Source of the DNA: an uncultured Microbacteriaceae bacterium
Lineage (GTDB): Bacteria > Actinomycetota > Actinomycetes > Actinomycetales > Microbacteriaceae
Direction: 5' to 3'
Length of the DNA: 12,733 nt
Assembly (NCBI GenBank): GCA_937896185.1
Contig: CALBMG010000012.1
Span: 1 to 12,733 of the forward strand
Under the pieces are notes generated by a model that saw only the letters and a program-made list of their open reading frames with translations, had not been told where the DNA came from and searched no databases. The translations under genes were made by a program, and so were the position numbers. Positions 1 through 5,533 of the stretch are shown piece after piece (position 1 is the first letter of the stretch; each line of letters starts with the position of its first letter).

Positions 1-148
1 TCTCGTTGGAACTTTTCCCGGACGACGCCGAGGGTTATTGGCTCAATGCCACCGCACCGGCGCCGGCCAGCGCGGCCAGGCGGGCGCGGGCCTCGGTGGC
101 CGCCGTCAGGCCCAGACCGGGGCTGCGCAGTGCGCGCTCCCAGGCCCG

Positions 149-268
149 GGCGGCGTTGCCGGGGCGCATCTCCGCGAACAGGGCAAAGGGGTCCGTCTTG
201 AAGGTGGTGTGGCCGTGGCGGTCCTTGACGGCGAACTTGTAGAGCTCACCCTTGGCCAGGCCAGTCAT
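149..268 (-). pseudogene. Fragment of 1,4-alpha-glucan branching enzyme (GlgB-like), foreign to the rest of the window
   Basis: Read on the minus strand, about 40 residues resemble the N-terminal (CBM48/isoamylase) part of glycogen branching enzymes: GELYKF, then FKTDPFALFAEMRPG, the usual 'LYKF...K-DPFA...E-RP' pattern of that family. The similarity stops near base 149. The frame stays open to a TAA at 35-37 with alanine- and arginine-rich sequence I do not recognise, so the fragment may already be joined to something else there. Neither the start nor the catalytic GH13 barrel is present. Base composition is far more GC-rich than the genes right of 520. I infer a piece of another genome, or a rearranged remnant, rather than a working gene. 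The GlgB assignment rests on pattern memory only. Confidence 0.5.
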
Positions 269-515
269 GAACCCGGCCCAGCACCAACGCGTGCAGCGCT
301 ACATCGACCAGGCACGCGAGCAAGGCATCCCGGTCCTGGCCGAAGGCCAGATCGCGGCCGATGCACCCGCCACCGGCCACTTTGTCAAACCCACCCTGTT
401 TGGCCCCGTGCCACGCACCGCCGCACTGGCCTGCGAAGAAGTGTTCGGCCCTGTGCTGGCCGCCATGCCTTTCGAAGACGAAGCCGATGCGATCGCGCTG
501 GCCAACGGCACGTCG
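255..515 (+). pseudogene. C-terminal-region fragment of an aldehyde dehydrogenase, fused in frame to the MMPL gene
   Basis: About 85 residues match the late catalytic part of NAD(P)-dependent aldehyde dehydrogenases: an AQHQRVQRYI helix, then GHFVKPTLF, then EEVFGPVL, which carries the conserved second glutamate of the family (NAD ribose contact), then DEADAIALANGT. The nucleophilic cysteine and the general-base glutamate would lie upstream and are absent. The frame is closed by a TAG at 240-242, so there is no full-length gene. In family members the text continues NGTxYGL. Here it switches after NGTS to a membrane transporter. GC content is very high, as in the GlgB-like fragment next to it and unlike the MMPL gene. 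It is most likely a chimeric join; a genuine fusion would be senseless biochemically. Confidence 0.75.
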
Positions 516-1871
516 GGCAACTCGGTAATGTTCGCCGGGCTCACCGTCATCATCGCGCTGGCCGCGCTCAACCTCACGGGAATCGGCTTCCTCGGAATCA
601 TGGGCACCATGGGCGCCATGGCGATCGCATTCTCGGTCCTCATCGCTGTGACATTCACCCCTGCCGTGATTTCGAAACTAGGAATGCGGGTCCTGAGCCG
701 CAAGGAACGAGCAGCACTGGCCGCTCGCACCGAGGCGCACGAAACCCTGGCCCCCACACGCACCTCGGCCGTATACGCCACACGCCACCCGTGGTTGACC
801 GTGTTGGCCACCATCACCGCACTCGTCATCGTGGCACTGCCGGCCGCCAGCATGCGCCTGGGGCTGCCCGACGGTTCCAGCGAACCGTTGGACTCCGCCG
901 GATACAAGTCATATTCGTTGACAAAGGAAGCGTTCGGCGAGGGCGTAAACGGCGCACTCATCGTCGTCGCCGAAACCGCCAAACCCGTCAGCACGGACAA
1001 CGAACTGGAATTCCAGGCCGCCGTCGCCGACAAGCTGATGACGGTCGACAACGTCGACGCTGCAATCCCCACCGGTTTCTCGGACGACCGCACCGCACTG
1101 GTGTTCCGCGTGCTGCCGACCGAAGGACCCAACGCCATCAGCACGGCACAGGTCGTCGCCGATGTGCGAAACCTGAACCCCATCATGCAGGGCGAACTCG
1201 ATACCAGCATCGAGGTGACGGGTATCGCCGCGATCAACATCGATGTGTCGCAGAAATTGGGTGACGCGTTGCCGTTCTACCTGGTGGTCGTTATCGGACT
1301 GTCGTTCCTCTTGATGGTGCTGGTTTTCCGATCCATCGCGGTGCCCGTCATCGCCAGCCTCGGCTTCCTGCTCACCGTGTTCGCCACACTGGGCGCCGTC
1401 ACCGCGGTGTTCCAATGGGGTTGGATGGGCCAGTTGTTCGACATCCACGACCCGGGCCCCATCCTCAGCTTCCTGCCGACAATCCTGGTGGGAATTCTGT
1501 TCGGGTTGGCAATGGACTACCAGCTGTTCCTCGCATCCGGAATGCGTGAAGCGTACATCCATGGCAAGCCCGCCAAGGAAGCCATCAGCTACGGAATCCA
1601 CCTCAGCCGAGCCGTCGTCGTCGCCGCCGCCATCATCATGGTGTCCGTTTTCGGTGGCTTCATCTTCAGCCACACCACAATGATCCGACCGATGGGCTTC
1701 GGCCTTGCCGCCGGTGTGCTGATCGACGCATTTGTGGTGCGACTGTTGTTGGTTCCCGCCACTCTCAGCCTGCTGGGCGACAAGGCGTGGTGGATTCCCC
1801 GCTGGTTGGACCGCCTGCTGCCCGACGTGGATGTCGAAGGCGCAAAGCTCGAACGCACCCACGCCCACTAA
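507..1871 (+). CDS. MMPL-family (RND superfamily) transporter, 5'-truncated C-terminal part
   Basis: This encodes the last roughly 455 residues of a large inner-membrane exporter of the MMPL/RND type, driven by proton motive force and in actinobacteria often moving lipids or drugs. The fragment begins inside the first membrane bundle (SVMFAGLTVIIALAAL, GFLGIMG). A transmembrane helix after 780 and a soluble loop of about 165 residues follow. A second bundle of about five helices runs from 1275 to 1770. The family motif GLAMDYQLFLASGMREAY is at about 1504-1557, corresponding to the usual G-x-DYxxFL-SRxRE signature, and the second MIRPMGFGLAAG segment follows. Normal family length is about 700-760 residues, so the N-terminal 40 per cent is missing. 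The reading frame continues upstream only into an unrelated aldehyde dehydrogenase, so no start codon can be given. It ends in TAA at 1869-1871. Confidence 0.9.
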   Translation, partial: GTSGNSVMFAGLTVIIALAALNLTGIGFLGIMGTMGAMAIAFSVLIAVTFTPAVISKLGMRVLSRKERAALAARTEAHETLAPTRTSAVYATRHPWLTVLATITALVIVALPAASMRLGLPDGSSEPLDSAGYKSYSLTKEAFGEGVNGALIVVAETAKPVSTDNELEFQAAVADKLMTVDNVDAAIPTGFSDDRTALVFRVLPTEGPNAISTAQVVADVRNLNPIMQGELDTSIEVTGIAAINIDVSQKLGDALPFYLVVVIGLSFLLMVLVFRSIAVPVIASLGFLLTVFATLGAVTAVFQWGWMGQLFDIHDPGPILSFLPTILVGILFGLAMDYQLFLASGMREAYIHGKPAKEAISYGIHLSRAVVVAAAIIMVSVFGGFIFSHTTMIRPMGFGLAAGVLIDAFVVRLLLVPATLSLLGDKAWWIPRWLDRLLPDVDVEGAKLERTHAH

Positions 1872-1929
1872 ACATCGGGGCTACCGAAGCCACTGGGCCG
1901 CGGTTCGTCGGCGGCACAAGCCCGTGTGA

Positions 1930-2388
1930 CTAGGCGGAAACGGCGCGGCGCACCAGCTCGGTGATGCGAGCCTCGGTGGCTTCGTTCAATTCGATCAGCG
2001 CGAACGAGGTCGGCCACATTGTGCCCTCATCCAAAGCGGCGTGTTCGTTAAAACCCAGAGTGTTGTAACGCACTTTGAACTTGCTGGCGTTCTGGAAGAA
2101 ACAAATCGTCTTGCCGTCCTTGGCATAGGCGGGCATGCCGTACCAGGTCTTGGGCGCCAGCTCGGGGGCCGCAGTGGTGATCAGCTCATGCAGACGCGTC
2201 GCCATCGCACGGTCGGGCTCGGGCATCTCGGAAATCTTGGTCAGTACATCGGCGAGGTCGGCTGCTGCAGCAGCGAGGCCCTTCCCGCGTTTTGCCTCGG
2301 CACGCGCCTCGCGCGCACGTTCCTTCATGGCTTCACGTTCCTCTGCGGTGAGTTTGCCGCTGCCGCGTTCGTCCGCTGTTGCGCTCAT
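1930..2388 (-). CDS. DUF1801 (YdhG-like) family protein with N-terminal charged helix
   Basis: A 152-residue cytoplasmic protein. The C-terminal two thirds shows the DUF1801 fold pattern: a helix with [22 protein letters not shown], then short strands [15 protein letters not shown] and a final helical segment. Residues about 12-40 form a strongly charged, Lys/Arg/Glu/Ala-rich helix that is not part of the core domain. DUF1801 includes Bacillus frataxin-like iron chaperones and many uncharacterised proteins. I see no residue set that decides the role here. ATG at 2388 is chosen over GTG at 2400 because GGGAG (2394-2398) sits about six bases upstream of it. The gene is convergent with the MMPL gene and has its own promoter. 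A second DUF1801 protein lies at 4871-5218 but shares only the core pattern. Confidence 0.85.
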   Translation of the reverse strand: MSATADERGSGKLTAEEREAMKERAREARAEAKRGKGLAAAAADLADVLTKISEMPEPDRAMATRLHELITTAAPELAPKTWYGMPAYAKDGKTICFFQNASKFKVRYNTLGFNEHAALDEGTMWPTSFALIELNEATEARITELVRRAVSA

Positions 2389-2423
2389 GATGTCTCCCAC
2401 TGTGTGCGTTTAATTCTGTGCCG

Positions 2424-2451
2424 AGCCTAGTTCAGCATCTCGGCTGGGCAA
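2424..2451 (-). promoter_or_regulatory. Candidate promoter of the DUF1801 gene
   Basis: On the minus strand TTGCCC (2446-2451) and TAGGCT (2424-2429) are separated by 16 bases, a reasonable sigma-70-type match with the TANNNT -10 common in actinobacteria. Transcription would start near 2417, giving a leader of about 29 bases that includes the Shine-Dalgarno sequence. An inverted repeat GCCGAG (2420-2425) / CTCGGC (2439-2444) straddles the -10 box and could be a regulator site. This is by eye only. Confidence 0.4.
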
Positions 2452-2529
2452 ATCACCTCAACCGAGTTGCCTGAACACTAAGAACCCATCACATTCTGAA
2501 ATGGGGTTTATGGGGGTTGCCCAGCCCGT

Positions 2530-2542
2530 TAGCCTGAATACA
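2530..2542 (+). promoter_or_regulatory. Leaderless-type -10 box for the HNH-like gene
   Basis: TAGCCT (2530-2535) is a TANNNT box lying exactly at -12 to -7 if transcription starts at the A of the ATG at 2542. No Shine-Dalgarno sequence is visible upstream of that ATG. Together these suggest a leaderless mRNA, as is common in actinobacteria. No convincing -35 is seen. Confidence 0.45.
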
Positions 2543-2985
2543 TGAGCGACTTGAACGAAGTGGGCGACCGCGACAATTGGATCTGCTGGCTGTGTGACAC
2601 TGCAGTCGACCCCGACTCTTCGGTGAATTCCGACCGCGGCCCCAGCGTGGACAGCTACACGGTGGCAAAGACCAAAAAGAACACCACCGTGGTGGAACGA
2701 TTGGCCCATCGCCAGTGCAACACGATGAAGGGCAAGATTGCCCCCGTGGTGCCGTGGTCGCCCGACCTGCTCGTCGTCGACCCGTCACCCATTGTGGCCA
2801 CGGTGGAGCGTCTCAAAAACAAGGGCGGCCGCGAAATTATCGCCCGCTGCCCCGACCTCGACGACGCAAACGCCGCATCGGATTGGCTGCTGGATCGCCT
2901 GTCACGTTTCGCGCCGGACACACGGTTTGCCACGCAGATCAACCCCGGTGGCGGTCAGTACATGTTGATGCTCACCCTGGACTAG
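2542..2985 (+). CDS. HNH-like zinc-motif protein, probably catalytically degenerate
   Basis: A 147-residue soluble protein. Its N-terminal third looks like an actinobacterial HNH endonuclease zinc region: WICWLC (Cys15, Cys18) and, after a gap, RLAHRQCNTMKGK (His56, Cys59, Asn60, Lys64). Between them, where HNH proteins have a VDH motif carrying the catalytic histidine, this protein reads PSVDSYTVAK, with Ser38 in place of His. The zinc scaffold is kept but the nuclease centre looks lost. The C-terminal part (about residues 75-147) has a helix-strand pattern I do not recognise. No toxin/antitoxin partner, transposon or intein borders are visible. The ATG is preceded by a -10 box at leaderless distance. 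The role is unknown; DNA binding without cleavage is possible but not shown. Confidence 0.75.
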   Translation: MSDLNEVGDRDNWICWLCDTAVDPDSSVNSDRGPSVDSYTVAKTKKNTTVVERLAHRQCNTMKGKIAPVVPWSPDLLVVDPSPIVATVERLKNKGGREIIARCPDLDDANAASDWLLDRLSRFAPDTRFATQINPGGGQYMLMLTLD

Positions 2986-3033
2986 AAGCCCAATTCAGCC
3001 GTTCGCGGAAGCCGCGCGTAACAGGGTGCGGGC

Positions 3034-3441
3034 TTAAAACTTTGCGTCGATTTCGGCGATGAGCGCTTCGACCTTGGCGCGAATCTCGTCGCGGATCGGG
3101 CGGACATCCTCGACGCCTTTGCCTGCGGGGTCCGACAACGGCCAGTCCAAGTAGGTTTTCCCGGGGAAGAAGGGGCACGTGTCACCGCAACCCATGGTGA
3201 TGACGTAATCCGATTCCTGGACGGCCTCGGTGGTCAACACCTTGGGGGTGTTCGTCGCAATGTCGATGCCCTCTTCAGCCATTGCCTGCACTGCCGACGG
3301 GTTCACGTGATCCTTCGGTTCGGTGCCTGCCGACAACACCTGCACACGGTCGCCCGCAAGGTGCTGCAGGTATCCGGCAGCCATCTGCGAGCGTCCCGCA
3401 TTGTGGATGCACACGAACAGAACGGTGGCTTTGTGAGTCAT
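3034..3441 (-). CDS. arsC: Arsenate reductase ArsC, LMW-phosphatase type (actinobacterial mycothiol/mycoredoxin class)
   Basis: A 135-residue cytoplasmic enzyme that reduces arsenate to arsenite for export. The N-terminal P-loop CIHNAGRSQ (C-x5-R-S pattern of low-molecular-weight phosphatase ArsC) holds the nucleophilic cysteine at about residue 11. A later GCGDTCPFFPG and a LDWPLSDPAGKG segment are typical of actinobacterial ArsC. Actinobacterial homologues such as the Corynebacterium glutamicum enzymes use mycothiol and mycoredoxin. That this one does so is inferred from resemblance; the Cys-x3-Cys pair differs in spacing from the thioredoxin-coupled staphylococcal enzyme. ATG at 3441 is chosen because AAAGGA lies five bases upstream; the in-frame TTG at 3459 would place that site inside the gene. 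No arsR, arsB or acr3 gene is adjacent. The gene is divergent from the phzF-like gene. Confidence 0.92.
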   Translation of the reverse strand: MTHKATVLFVCIHNAGRSQMAAGYLQHLAGDRVQVLSAGTEPKDHVNPSAVQAMAEEGIDIATNTPKVLTTEAVQESDYVITMGCGDTCPFFPGKTYLDWPLSDPAGKGVEDVRPIRDEIRAKVEALIAEIDAKF

Positions 3442-3466
3442 GGTGGTCCTTTCAGTCAACGCTTCA

Positions 3467-3535
3467 ACTGTACGGTGTCTGCTGGGTCCGTTTGGTTCAG
3501 TTCACCCGAAATTCACACACCGTCACACACGGTGT
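3467..3535. promoter_or_regulatory. Three copies of ACGGTGT between divergent arsC and phzF-like genes (candidate operators)
   Basis: The heptamer ACGGTGT occurs at 3472-3478 and 3529-3535, and inverted (ACACCGT) at 3517-3523. The latter two form a perfect 7-bp inverted repeat around a 5-base spacer. The copy at 3472-3478 touches a possible arsC -10 box, TACAGT on the minus strand (3467-3472). The pair at 3517-3535 is about 20 bases upstream of the likely phzF -10 box. The arrangement suits a shared regulator of both genes. The regulator is not in the window. Confidence 0.4.
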
Positions 3536-3553
3536 TTCCACCGAAAATCGCAC

Positions 3554-3559
3554 GATAAT
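3554..3559 (+). promoter_or_regulatory. Likely -10 box of the phzF-like gene
   Basis: GATAAT is close to the TATAAT consensus and lies 27 bases before the ATG at 3587, allowing a leader that contains the Shine-Dalgarno sequence AAGGA (3577-3581). No good -35 hexamer is seen at 16-18 bases; the inverted heptamer pair lies near that position, which may mean activator-dependent or regulated use. Confidence 0.4.
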
Positions 3560-3586
3560 GGGGTAGTTGCCGATCAAAGGACCCCC

Positions 3587-4447
3587 ATGAGCACTCGCGT
3601 TCGCCCCTTTGCCCAGGTCGATGTTTTTTCGGCCCAGCCGTATCGCGGGAACCCTGTGGCGGTGATACTCGATGGCGAGGGCTTGTCCGACGACGAAATG
3701 CGCCGGATCGCCCAGTGGACGAACCTGTCGGAAACTACTTTCGTGCTTCCCGCCACGACACCCGGCGCCGACTATCGTCTGCGAATCTTCACCCCCGGCG
3801 GCGAGCTCCCATTCGCCGGCCACCCCACCTTGGGTTCCGCGCACGCGTGGTTGCAGCACAGTGGCCACCAGGTCGTGGGTGGACGCATCGTCCAAGAATG
3901 TGCCGCAGGTTTGGTGACACTTCAGGTGTCGACGAGCCAACAGGGCGAACGGGCGTTGTCTTTCGAGGCCCCGCCCACCGTCCGCACGGGCCCTCTCTCG
4001 GACTCTCGACTGGCCCGCACCATCGCCGCGCTGGGAATCCCCGCCTCGGCTGTCGTCGCACACGAATGGGTGGACAACGGCCCCGGCTGGACGGCTATCC
4101 GCCTGAATACCGCAGCCGAAGTTTTGGAACTGACCCCCACGTTTAATCGCGACACCGACCTGATGGTGGGAGTCATCGGCGCCTATCCTGCCGGCAGCGA
4201 CAGTGACTTCGAAGTGCGCGCCTTTGCCCCCGCAGCTGGCGTGTACGAAGACCCGGTCACGGGCAGCCTCAACGCCAGCATCGCCCAATGGTTGGTGCGG
4301 TCCGGCGCCGTGACTTCCGGTTACACTGCGTCCCAAGGCACAGCGATGGGTCGTTCGGGCCGCATCGACGTGGCCCTCGATAAATCCGGTTCCGTGTGGA
4401 TCGGTGGCGCGACCACCACCTGCATCCTGGGGACGATCACGGCTTAA
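3587..4447 (+). CDS. PhzF-family (phenazine biosynthesis-like) isomerase/epimerase
   Basis: A 286-residue cytoplasmic protein of the PhzF/diaminopimelate-epimerase-like fold, two similar half domains with the active site between. Visible family marks are QVDVFSAQPYRGNPVAV at the N terminus, the NLSETTF segment with the catalytic glutamate (about Glu49), TPGGELPFAGHPTLG (about 70-84) and YEDPVTGSLNASI in the second half. Members isomerise small carbon-carbon double-bond systems. Only a few, such as PhzF itself, have known substrates, and no phenazine genes are present here, so the substrate stays open. ATG at 3587 has AAGGA five bases upstream; the frame is open upstream to 3440 but that part is unlike the family. 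It converges on the VOC gene with a ten-base gap. Confidence 0.9.
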   Translation: MSTRVRPFAQVDVFSAQPYRGNPVAVILDGEGLSDDEMRRIAQWTNLSETTFVLPATTPGADYRLRIFTPGGELPFAGHPTLGSAHAWLQHSGHQVVGGRIVQECAAGLVTLQVSTSQQGERALSFEAPPTVRTGPLSDSRLARTIAALGIPASAVVAHEWVDNGPGWTAIRLNTAAEVLELTPTFNRDTDLMVGVIGAYPAGSDSDFEVRAFAPAAGVYEDPVTGSLNASIAQWLVRSGAVTSGYTASQGTAMGRSGRIDVALDKSGSVWIGGATTTCILGTITA

Positions 4448-4457
4448 GCGCCCAGAG

Positions 4458-4862
4458 TTACTGCACGTACTCGGGGTTCATCCAAAAGACCTCCCACAGG
4501 TGGCCATCCAGGTCTTCGAAACCCCAGCTGAACATAAAGCCCATGTCTTGCGGGTCATTCACGCGGCGACCGCCCAACTCGAACGCTTTCTCCGAAAGTT
4601 CACGCACCTCGTCAGCGGATTCACAACCCAACGCCATGATTGCCTCGGTCGTCGAGCGGTCAGCGATGGGCTTGTCGATGAAACCCTCGAACTTATCCCG
4701 CTCCAACAACATCACAAAAATGTTGTCGTTGATGATCATGCAGGTCGACGATTCATCGGTGAACTGTTCGTTGAATGTGAAACCCAAACCACCAAAAAAT
4801 TCGACGGTACGACCCAGGTTGGTGATGGGCAGGTTCACGAAAAGGTTGTTAATCATGCCCAC
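4458..4862 (-). CDS. VOC-family (glyoxalase/bleomycin-resistance fold) protein
   Basis: A 134-residue single-chain VOC protein with two beta-alpha-beta-beta-beta modules: NLFVNLPITNLGRTVEFF opens the first, and the second ends in FEDLDGHLWEVFWMNP with the usual carboxylate metal-ligand position (about Glu124). It resembles the short stand-alone 'lactoylglutathione lyase-like' proteins whose substrates are mostly unknown. Two starts are possible. GTG at 4862 has GAGG (4869-4872) six bases upstream and is preferred; ATG at 4856 lacks a well-spaced site. The Shine-Dalgarno sequence overlaps the stop codon of the upstream DUF1801 gene and the gap is eight bases, so the two genes are almost surely co-transcribed and translationally coupled. 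A joint function in stress response or detoxification is only a guess. Confidence 0.88.
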   Translation of the reverse strand: MGMINNLFVNLPITNLGRTVEFFGGLGFTFNEQFTDESSTCMIINDNIFVMLLERDKFEGFIDKPIADRSTTEAIMALGCESADEVRELSEKAFELGGRRVNDPQDMGFMFSWGFEDLDGHLWEVFWMNPEYVQ

Positions 4863-4870
4863 ACGCTACC

Positions 4871-5218
4871 TCACGAATGCGTGAGCTGGAAGGCGATGAT
4901 GTCGTCGACGAGTCGACCGTCAATCACCCAATCAAAAGGCAACGAGATTGACCGGGTTCCGTGACGGTATCCCGCAATGGCGTCGGCGAAATGAGTGACA
5001 GCGTCGTCCGAGACCGTCAGCAGGTTGATGTGGTGCTTGGTCGGCATGAAGCCGATCACATACTTATTGCCCAGCTTGAACATCGGCTGATTCCATGCGA
5101 GCACCAGCTCAAGTTCCGGATGCGCGTCCGCCACGTGGTGCACGAAACGGCGGATCGCCTCTTCCTGATCCGCGGGAAGCGATGCATAGAACTCGTCCAG
5201 TGACGCAAATTTGGGCAT
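4871..5218 (-). CDS. DUF1801 family protein (short form)
   Basis: A 115-residue cytoplasmic protein that is essentially one DUF1801 domain: ELVLAWNQPMFKLGNKYVIGF, HHINLLT, and a C-terminal helix with VDDIIAFQL. The AWNQPMFK segment corresponds to WYGMPAYAK of the other DUF1801 protein in this window. It lacks the charged N-terminal helix of that protein. Family members include frataxin-like iron chaperones in Bacillus, but most are uncharacterised. The ATG at 5218 lies exactly seven bases after a TACAAT box and has no Shine-Dalgarno sequence, so it is probably a leaderless start. It is first in a two-gene operon with the VOC gene and sits right behind the tRNA terminator. Confidence 0.87.
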   Translation of the reverse strand: MPKFASLDEFYASLPADQEEAIRRFVHHVADAHPELELVLAWNQPMFKLGNKYVIGFMPTKHHINLLTVSDDAVTHFADAIAGYRHGTRSISLPFDWVIDGRLVDDIIAFQLTHS

Positions 5219-5230
5219 GAGCTAATTGTA
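5218..5230 (-). promoter_or_regulatory. Leaderless-type promoter of the DUF1801-VOC operon
   Basis: TACAAT on the minus strand (5225-5230) sits at -12 to -7 relative to the A of the ATG at 5218. That is one base from the TATAAT consensus and at the exact spacing of a leaderless transcript. The -35 is weak (TTTTGT at 5248-5253, 17-base spacer). No ribosome-binding site precedes the ATG. Confidence 0.55.
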
Positions 5231-5257
5231 TGAACGTAGGGCCTGTCACAAAAGGAC

Positions 5258-5283
5258 AAAGCCCCCGATCGCTCGGGGGCTTT
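5258..5283 (-). terminator. Rho-independent terminator of tRNA-Ser
   Basis: A perfect 11-bp stem, AAAGCCCCCGA paired with TCGGGGGCTTT around a 4-base loop, lies 40 bases beyond the tRNA 3' end. On the minus strand it is followed by GTCCTTTTG, a moderately T-rich run. A smaller hairpin CAACC/GGTTG (5293-5309) lies between it and the tRNA. Confidence 0.85.
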
Positions 5284-5322
5284 CAACTGTCTCAACCAGT
5301 TATCGGTTGGCTTGCGCCACCG

Positions 5323-5407
5323 CGGAGAATGGGGGATTCGAACCCCCGAGAGTTTTACCTCAACACGCTTTCCAAGCGTGCGCCATAGGCCACTAGGCGA
5401 ATTCTCC
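5323..5407 (-). tRNA. tRNA-Ser (anticodon GGA)
   Basis: The minus strand folds as a class II tRNA of 85 bases without CCA. The acceptor stem is GGAGAAT / ATTCTCC (5401-5407 with 5324-5330), with discriminator G at 5323. The anticodon stem is CACGC / GCGTG with loop TTGGAAA, placing GGA opposite TCC at 5371-5373. A long variable arm (TTGAGGTAAAACTCTC) is typical of serine tRNAs. The T arm is GGGGG-TTCGAAT-CCCCC. The 3' CCA is not encoded (CGG follows), as is usual in many actinobacteria. It reads UCC and UCU codons. TATGCT (5430-5435, minus) is a plausible -10 box 22 bases upstream. Confidence 0.97.
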
Positions 5408-5480
5408 TTGCCCGTTACCGGACCTAACCAGCATACCCTGCGCGGGCACGCTGTATTTCTGCAGAACCAGAAACTAAACA

Positions 5481-5522
5481 GTGGCCGCCGAGGTAGTCAC
5501 TTACACCAACCTCGACGGCCAC
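5481..5522 (-). terminator. Probable terminator of the sugar transport operon
   Basis: An inverted repeat of 14 bases, GTGGCCGCCGAGGT (5481-5494) and ACCTCGACGGCCAC (5509-5522), pairs fully if one G-T wobble is allowed. The loop is 14 bases. It begins 12 bases after the stop codon of the ATPase gene and on the minus strand is followed by TGTTTAGTTTCT, a weak T-rich tail. The position at the operon end and the stem strength support termination or 3'-end protection. Confidence 0.65.
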
Positions 5523-5533
5523 CGCCCCTTTAG

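Noticed and set aside
38..1264. Plus-strand open frame of about 408 codons
   Set aside because: Arg/His/Gly-rich translation without domains; it crosses the chimeric join and lies out of frame under the clear MMPL sequence. It is a by-product of high GC.
299..1868. Long minus-strand open frames opposite the MMPL gene (299-1240 and 909-1868)
   Set aside because: Low-complexity His/Asp/Gln- or Ser/Ala-rich translations, no start signals and no family pattern; the plus strand has a clear membrane protein.
2986..3035. Possible terminator between the HNH-like gene and arsC (AAGCCC/GGGCTT with inner CGCGG-AAG-CCGCG)
   Set aside because: Inner stem is only five pairs and there is no T-run on either strand; the outer arms are 38 bases apart. 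Not strong enough to call.
3442..3459. TTG start of arsC six codons upstream
   Set aside because: It would place the AAAGGA ribosome-binding site inside the coding region; the ATG at 3441 is correctly spaced from it and matches the family N terminus.
3497..4336. Minus-strand open frame opposite the phzF-like gene
   Set aside because: No recognisable domain, and it runs through the phzF promoter region. The plus-strand frame carries all PhzF motifs.
5323..5345. tRNA 3' end as an integration (att) site
   Set aside because: I looked for a second copy of the T-arm and acceptor sequence to the right and left and saw none, and there is no integrase gene.
5312..5533. Short plus-strand open frames over the tRNA region
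   Set aside because: They translate the antisense of tRNA-Ser and an operon-end hairpin; no start signals.
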